The position numbers and the translations under genes were made by a program. A stretch of 16,400 nt of DNA. It comes from Alphaproteobacteria bacterium. GTDB taxonomy: Bacteria > Pseudomonadota > Alphaproteobacteria > Rhodobacterales > Rhodobacteraceae. Shown here piece after piece: positions 13,176 to 16,400 of this stretch (position 1 is the stretch's first letter; each line of letters begins with the position of its first letter). The notes under the pieces are model-generated. The model was not told where the DNA came from and did not search any database. It was given only the letters and a program-made list of their open reading frames with translations. The stretch covers positions 1 through 16,400 of the forward strand of contig RFIR01000395.1 of assembly GCA_003695135.1 (NCBI GenBank), written 5' to 3'.

Positions 13176-15251
13176 TCAGGCGCTCAGCGCATCGACATCG
13201 GACTGGTCGCGCGCCGCCAGCCAGTCGAGCACCCGGGAGGCATCCATCGGTCGCGCTACGGCATAACCCTGCACCAGATGGCAGCCCAGCTCGCGTACGG
13301 TGGCGATCTCCTGCGGCGATTCCACCCCTTCGGCCAGCACCTCGATCTCCAGGCTGCGGGCCATGGAGATCATCGTGCTGGTCAGCCGGCGCTGCCTGGC
13401 CATGCGCTCGATACCGGTGATGAAGCTGCGGTCGATCTTGATGCGGTCGATCTTCATGCGCAGGAGGTTGGACAGCGAGGCGTGCCCGGTGCCGAAATCG
13501 TCGAGATCGATGCGGAAGCCGTGATCGGACAGAGTGCGCAGATGCGCGATCAGCACGTCGTCCTCGCTTTCGACCAGGATCGTCTCGAGCAGCTCGATCA
13601 CCACCGATGACGGTTCGAGCCCGCGCAGTTCCACCTCGAATTTCAGCCAGTCGATGAAGCGGGGATCGCGAATCTCGCGTCCCGAGACGTTGATGCCGAT
13701 CGTCGGGACGTCGTAACCGGCGGCACGCCAGCGCTGCAGCGCATCGAGCGACTGGCGGAAGATGCGCCGCCCGACCCGGTCGATCACGCCGGCCTCCTCG
13801 GCCAGATCGAGGAACCGGCCGGGCCCGATCAGCCCGTGTTCGGGATGGTTCCAGCGGGCCAGCGCCTCGAAGCCGACGATCCGCGAATCGCGCAGATCGA
13901 TCTGGGGCTGGAAATGCGGCACGATCTGCGCCGTGTCGACCGCAGTCACCAGCTGCTCGCGCAGCCGGTTGCGGGTGATTTCCTGCACCCGCATCTCCTC
14001 GGAAAAGAAGCTGCGGGGTTCGCCCGACCGCTTGGCTTGCATGGTTGCGAGCTCGGCCCCGATCAGCAGCGCCTCGGCATTGTCCTCGCCCTGCTGCGAG
14101 GTGGCGATGCCGACCCGGGCGCCGATGCGCACCGTGATGCCGCCGATGCGGAACGGTTCGCCGATCCGGCTGACGATCCGGTCGAGCATCGAGACCGCCT
14201 CGACCTCGCCGCGGATGCGGGGGATCACCACCACGAATTCGTCGCCGCCGATGCGGGCGATGAAATCGCCCTTCCGCGTCTCGCTGCGCAGAATGTCGGC
14301 CACCCGCCTGAGCACGGTATCGCCGATGGCGTGGCCGTGATTGTCGTTGATCGCCTTGAACCGCGACAGATCGAGGTGACAGACCGCCAGACGCTCGCCT
14401 TCCGGCCGGGGTTCCGCCCAGAGCCGTTCCAGATGCTCGCTGAGACAGGCGCGGTTCGGCAATCCGGTCAGCGGGTCGTGCTGGAGGCTGTATTGCAGCC
14501 TGCGCAGCAGATCGCGTTGCCGGACGAACTGGCGGTCGGCGGTGGCCGAGAGCGGCCTGAGCCGGAACACGAAGATGGCGAGGATCAGCAGGATCAGCGG
14601 GCCGCCGACAAGATAGCCGAGGCGTTCGGCGGCGTGCAGGTCGCGCGATTCCTGCAGATGCGCCCGTTCGGAATCGCGGATCAGGGCCGGCAGGATTTCT
14701 TCCGAGACCAGACGGCGGAGCTCCGCCGGATTCGGTGCCGTCGGCCCATCGATCCCCGAAACGGTCCTGTTGGCGAGATAAAGGAATGAGGCCAGCCGGG
14801 TGCGCAGGCCTTCCCAGAGCGCGGCGGGTGCCGCGCCGATTTCCGGCAGGATCGCCAGCGGACCGGTTCCGGCCGGCTTGCGGGTGTCTTCGTCGAGTGC
14901 GGCACGAAGCCGGTCGATGCGGGCGGCGGCCTCGTTGCGGAAGAACTCCCGGCGTTCGGCGTCGTCGCTCTCGACCATGCGCGAGATCGCCAGCGCGATG
15001 CGATCGGCCTGCACGAATTGCAGAGTATGCCGCAGCACCGTCTCGCTCAGCCGGTCATGCCTTGCGATGGTGTAGCGGGAGATGGCCGAGCTCAGAACGG
15101 CGAAGACCGCCACCAGCAGCAGCATCAGGACACAGGCCCGGCGCAGGGCGGCGATCGAACGCCGCTCCTCCTGCGCCTCATCCCGGCCCGGCTCGCTTCC
15201 CATGATCCGCTTCATCGCACCCGATGCTCGATGTCGGGCACCGTTGTGCAT
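13176..15251 (-). CDS. Membrane GGDEF-EAL protein (cyclic di-GMP synthase/phosphodiesterase)
   Basis: A 691-residue protein: TM1 at about 38-58, an extracytoplasmic region of about 150 residues with no family I recognise, TM2 at about 212-230, then GGDEF and EAL domains. The GGDEF domain keeps LDLSRFKAINDNHGHAIGD, the RIGGDEF active site (335-339), and an I-site RxxD (RKGD, 326-329) five residues before it. The EAL domain keeps GFEALARW (EAL 462-464), INVSGREI, ELLET, DDFGTG (584-589), KIDRSF, and AEGVE with QGYAVARPM. Both activities therefore look possible. The ATG at 15251 was chosen because GAAGGG lies seven bases upstream; a longer GTG start at 15293 has no ribosome binding site, and ATG 15215 is an alternative. 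The gene lies between yidC and ttcA, which I would expect closer together. Confidence 0.93.
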   Translation of the reverse strand: MHNGARHRASGAMKRIMGSEPGRDEAQEERRSIAALRRACVLMLLLVAVFAVLSSAISRYTIARHDRLSETVLRHTLQFVQADRIALAISRMVESDDAERREFFRNEAAARIDRLRAALDEDTRKPAGTGPLAILPEIGAAPAALWEGLRTRLASFLYLANRTVSGIDGPTAPNPAELRRLVSEEILPALIRDSERAHLQESRDLHAAERLGYLVGGPLILLILAIFVFRLRPLSATADRQFVRQRDLLRRLQYSLQHDPLTGLPNRACLSEHLERLWAEPRPEGERLAVCHLDLSRFKAINDNHGHAIGDTVLRRVADILRSETRKGDFIARIGGDEFVVVIPRIRGEVEAVSMLDRIVSRIGEPFRIGGITVRIGARVGIATSQQGEDNAEALLIGAELATMQAKRSGEPRSFFSEEMRVQEITRNRLREQLVTAVDTAQIVPHFQPQIDLRDSRIVGFEALARWNHPEHGLIGPGRFLDLAEEAGVIDRVGRRIFRQSLDALQRWRAAGYDVPTIGINVSGREIRDPRFIDWLKFEVELRGLEPSSVVIELLETILVESEDDVLIAHLRTLSDHGFRIDLDDFGTGHASLSNLLRMKIDRIKIDRSFITGIERMARQRRLTSTMISMARSLEIEVLAEGVESPQEIATVRELGCHLVQGYAVARPMDASRVLDWLAARDQSDVDALSA

Positions 15252-15398
15252 CGGAAATCCCTTCGGTTCTCTGAACGGGTGGCGGTTTTTCACCGGTTCG
15301 GGATGGCCGAAGCGATCCGGCCGGGCGGACAGCGGTCCGGCGGCAGCTTCGGTGCCGCACGTGATCGGGCGCGGCGCATGGGCGCGACGACGCTCCGG

Positions 15399-16229
15399 TC
15401 ACCTGCCGCGCCGGCGGGCAAGCCCGGCGAAGTCGAACAGCTGCGGGTCGGCCAGATGGCCGGGACGGACATTCATCAGCGCCCGGAACATCACCTGCCG
15501 CCGGCCCGGGCTGCAGCGCTCCCATTCGTCGAGCATCGCCTTGACCTGCATGCGCTGCAGCCCGTCCTGGCTGCCGCACAGATCGCAGGGAATGACCGGA
15601 TAGCCCATCGCCCGCGCGAAGGCGGCGCAATCGGCCTCGGCCACGAAGGCGAGCGGGCGCAGCACGAAGAGATCGCCCTCCTCGTTGATCAGCTTCGGCG
15701 GCATGGTGGCGAGCCTGCCGCCATGGAAGAGGTTCATGAAGAAGGTCTCGAGGATGTCGTCGCGGTGATGGCCGAGCACCACGGCGCTGCAGCCTTCCTC
15801 GCGCGCGATGCGGTAGAGATGCCCGCGCCTGAGCCGCGAGCAGAGCGCGCAATAGGTCCGGCCCTGCGGGATCCTGTCGGTGACGATGGAATAGGTATCG
15901 CGATACTCGATCCGGTGCGGGATGCGCACGCGGGTCAGGAATTCCGGCAGCACGGTGGCCGGAAAGCCGGGCTGGCCCTGATCGAGATTGCAGGCGAGAA
16001 GCTCGACCGGCAGCAGTCCGCGCCATTGCAGCTCGATCAGCGCGGCGAGAAGGGTGTAGCTGTCCTTGCCGCCCGACAGGCAGACCAGCCAGCGCGCGCC
16101 GGGCTCGACCATGCCGTAAGCCTCCAGCGCGCTACGTACCTCGCGGATGATCCGCTTGCGCAGCTTGCGGAAGCCGGTGGTGGCGGGCGCGCCCTCCAGC
16201 AGCGGCGGCAGATCGGTATCGTCGAACAT
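15399..16229 (-). CDS. ttcA: tRNA 2-thiocytidine biosynthesis protein TtcA
   Basis: A 276-residue PP-loop ATPase that thiolates cytidine 32 of certain tRNAs using a 4Fe-4S cluster. The PP-loop CLSGGKDSY lies at 50-58. The TtcA cysteines are present: C127-x2-C130 (RTYCALCSRLRRG) and C215-x2-C218 in PCDLCGSQDGLQR. LGHHRDDILETFFMNLFHGGRLATMPPK (152-179) and SPGRRQVMFRALMN are other strong family blocks. The length is a little under E. coli TtcA, usual for alphaproteobacteria. The ATG at 16227-16229 gives MFDDTDLPPLLEGAP, the normal start of relatives, although no ribosome binding site is visible (only a C/G-rich run). The stop lies 147 bases before the GGDEF-EAL start on the same strand; that gap shows no gene. 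Confidence 0.95.
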   Translation of the reverse strand: MFDDTDLPPLLEGAPATTGFRKLRKRIIREVRSALEAYGMVEPGARWLVCLSGGKDSYTLLAALIELQWRGLLPVELLACNLDQGQPGFPATVLPEFLTRVRIPHRIEYRDTYSIVTDRIPQGRTYCALCSRLRRGHLYRIAREEGCSAVVLGHHRDDILETFFMNLFHGGRLATMPPKLINEEGDLFVLRPLAFVAEADCAAFARAMGYPVIPCDLCGSQDGLQRMQVKAMLDEWERCSPGRRQVMFRALMNVRPGHLADPQLFDFAGLARRRGR

Positions 16230-16308
16230 GGGGCGGGGGATACAGGAGATGCGCGGGCAGGGAAAGCGGCGGCGGCTGAAGCCTATCGTCCAACTTCAGG
16301 TTCACCCG

Positions 16309-16333
16309 CCCGTGGCGCGTGAGCCGCCACGGG
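16309..16333. other. Hairpin upstream of ttcA
   Basis: CCCGTGGCG (16309-16317) and CGCCACGGG (16325-16333) form a perfect 9-bp stem with a 7-base loop. No T-run follows on either strand. It may end a transcript entering from outside the window or sit in the ttcA upstream region. The rest of 16230-16400 shows no gene I can support. Confidence 0.5.
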
Positions 16334-16400
16334 CATGCGCCCGTTCGGCCGCTCTTCTCGCGCCATGGCGTTCGCGGCCTCACCCCCACAGGCGGGCGCA

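Overview
The window is GC-rich (about two-thirds G+C by eye) and reads as a chromosomal stretch of an alphaproteobacterium, most likely Rhodobacterales (Paracoccaceae/Rhodobacteraceae). Grounds: an Aap/Bzt-type general amino-acid transporter, an ATP12-family chaperone coupled to a RluA-family pseudouridine synthase and CrcB, an overlapping yidC / MOSC / engB set with argB downstream, and a TtcA of the form common in that group. I found no tRNA, rRNA, CRISPR array, complete insertion sequence or phage gene. Most of the window is housekeeping.

Layout. 69-1388 (+): rarA, a replication-fork AAA+ ATPase. It converges on a compact minus-strand operon (1566-4174) transcribed crcB, rluC-like, ATP12 chaperone, PaaI-type thioesterase, in which every junction is a 4- or 8-base overlap. 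An imperfect inverted repeat at 1452-1510 lies between the convergent units. Divergent from crcB, 4417-6209 (+) carries the periplasmic binding protein and the ATPase of an AapJQMP/BztABCD transporter, joined by ATGA; the two permease genes that normally separate them are absent. A minus-strand sixA-like phosphatase (6264-6779) follows, and upstream of it lies a consensus DnaA box with a degenerate partner.

6874-9286 (-): argB, then a sterol-desaturase/fatty-acid-hydroxylase family di-iron membrane protein, then a dicluster ferredoxin-like protein coupled to it by GTGA. 9287-9628 is a 342-base non-coding gap rich in inverted repeats; it separates argB from engB and contains a plausible argB promoter. 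9629-12853 (-) is the overlapping operon yidC, MOSC protein, engB, which links membrane-protein insertion and ribosome assembly, with a candidate promoter at 12891-12919. 13176-15251 (-) encodes a two-transmembrane GGDEF-EAL protein with both active-site motif sets intact, and 15399-16229 (-) encodes TtcA for tRNA 2-thiocytidine synthesis.

I did not find a clearly new multi-gene system. The observations most worth following are the permease-less aapJ-aapP pair, the coupled di-iron hydroxylase and ferredoxin pair, the DnaA boxes next to a possible sixA promoter, and the structured leader with a MITE-like repeat upstream of argB. Gene identities rest on motif recognition and remembered family sequences. 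Synteny statements come from general knowledge of Rhodobacterales and were not searched.
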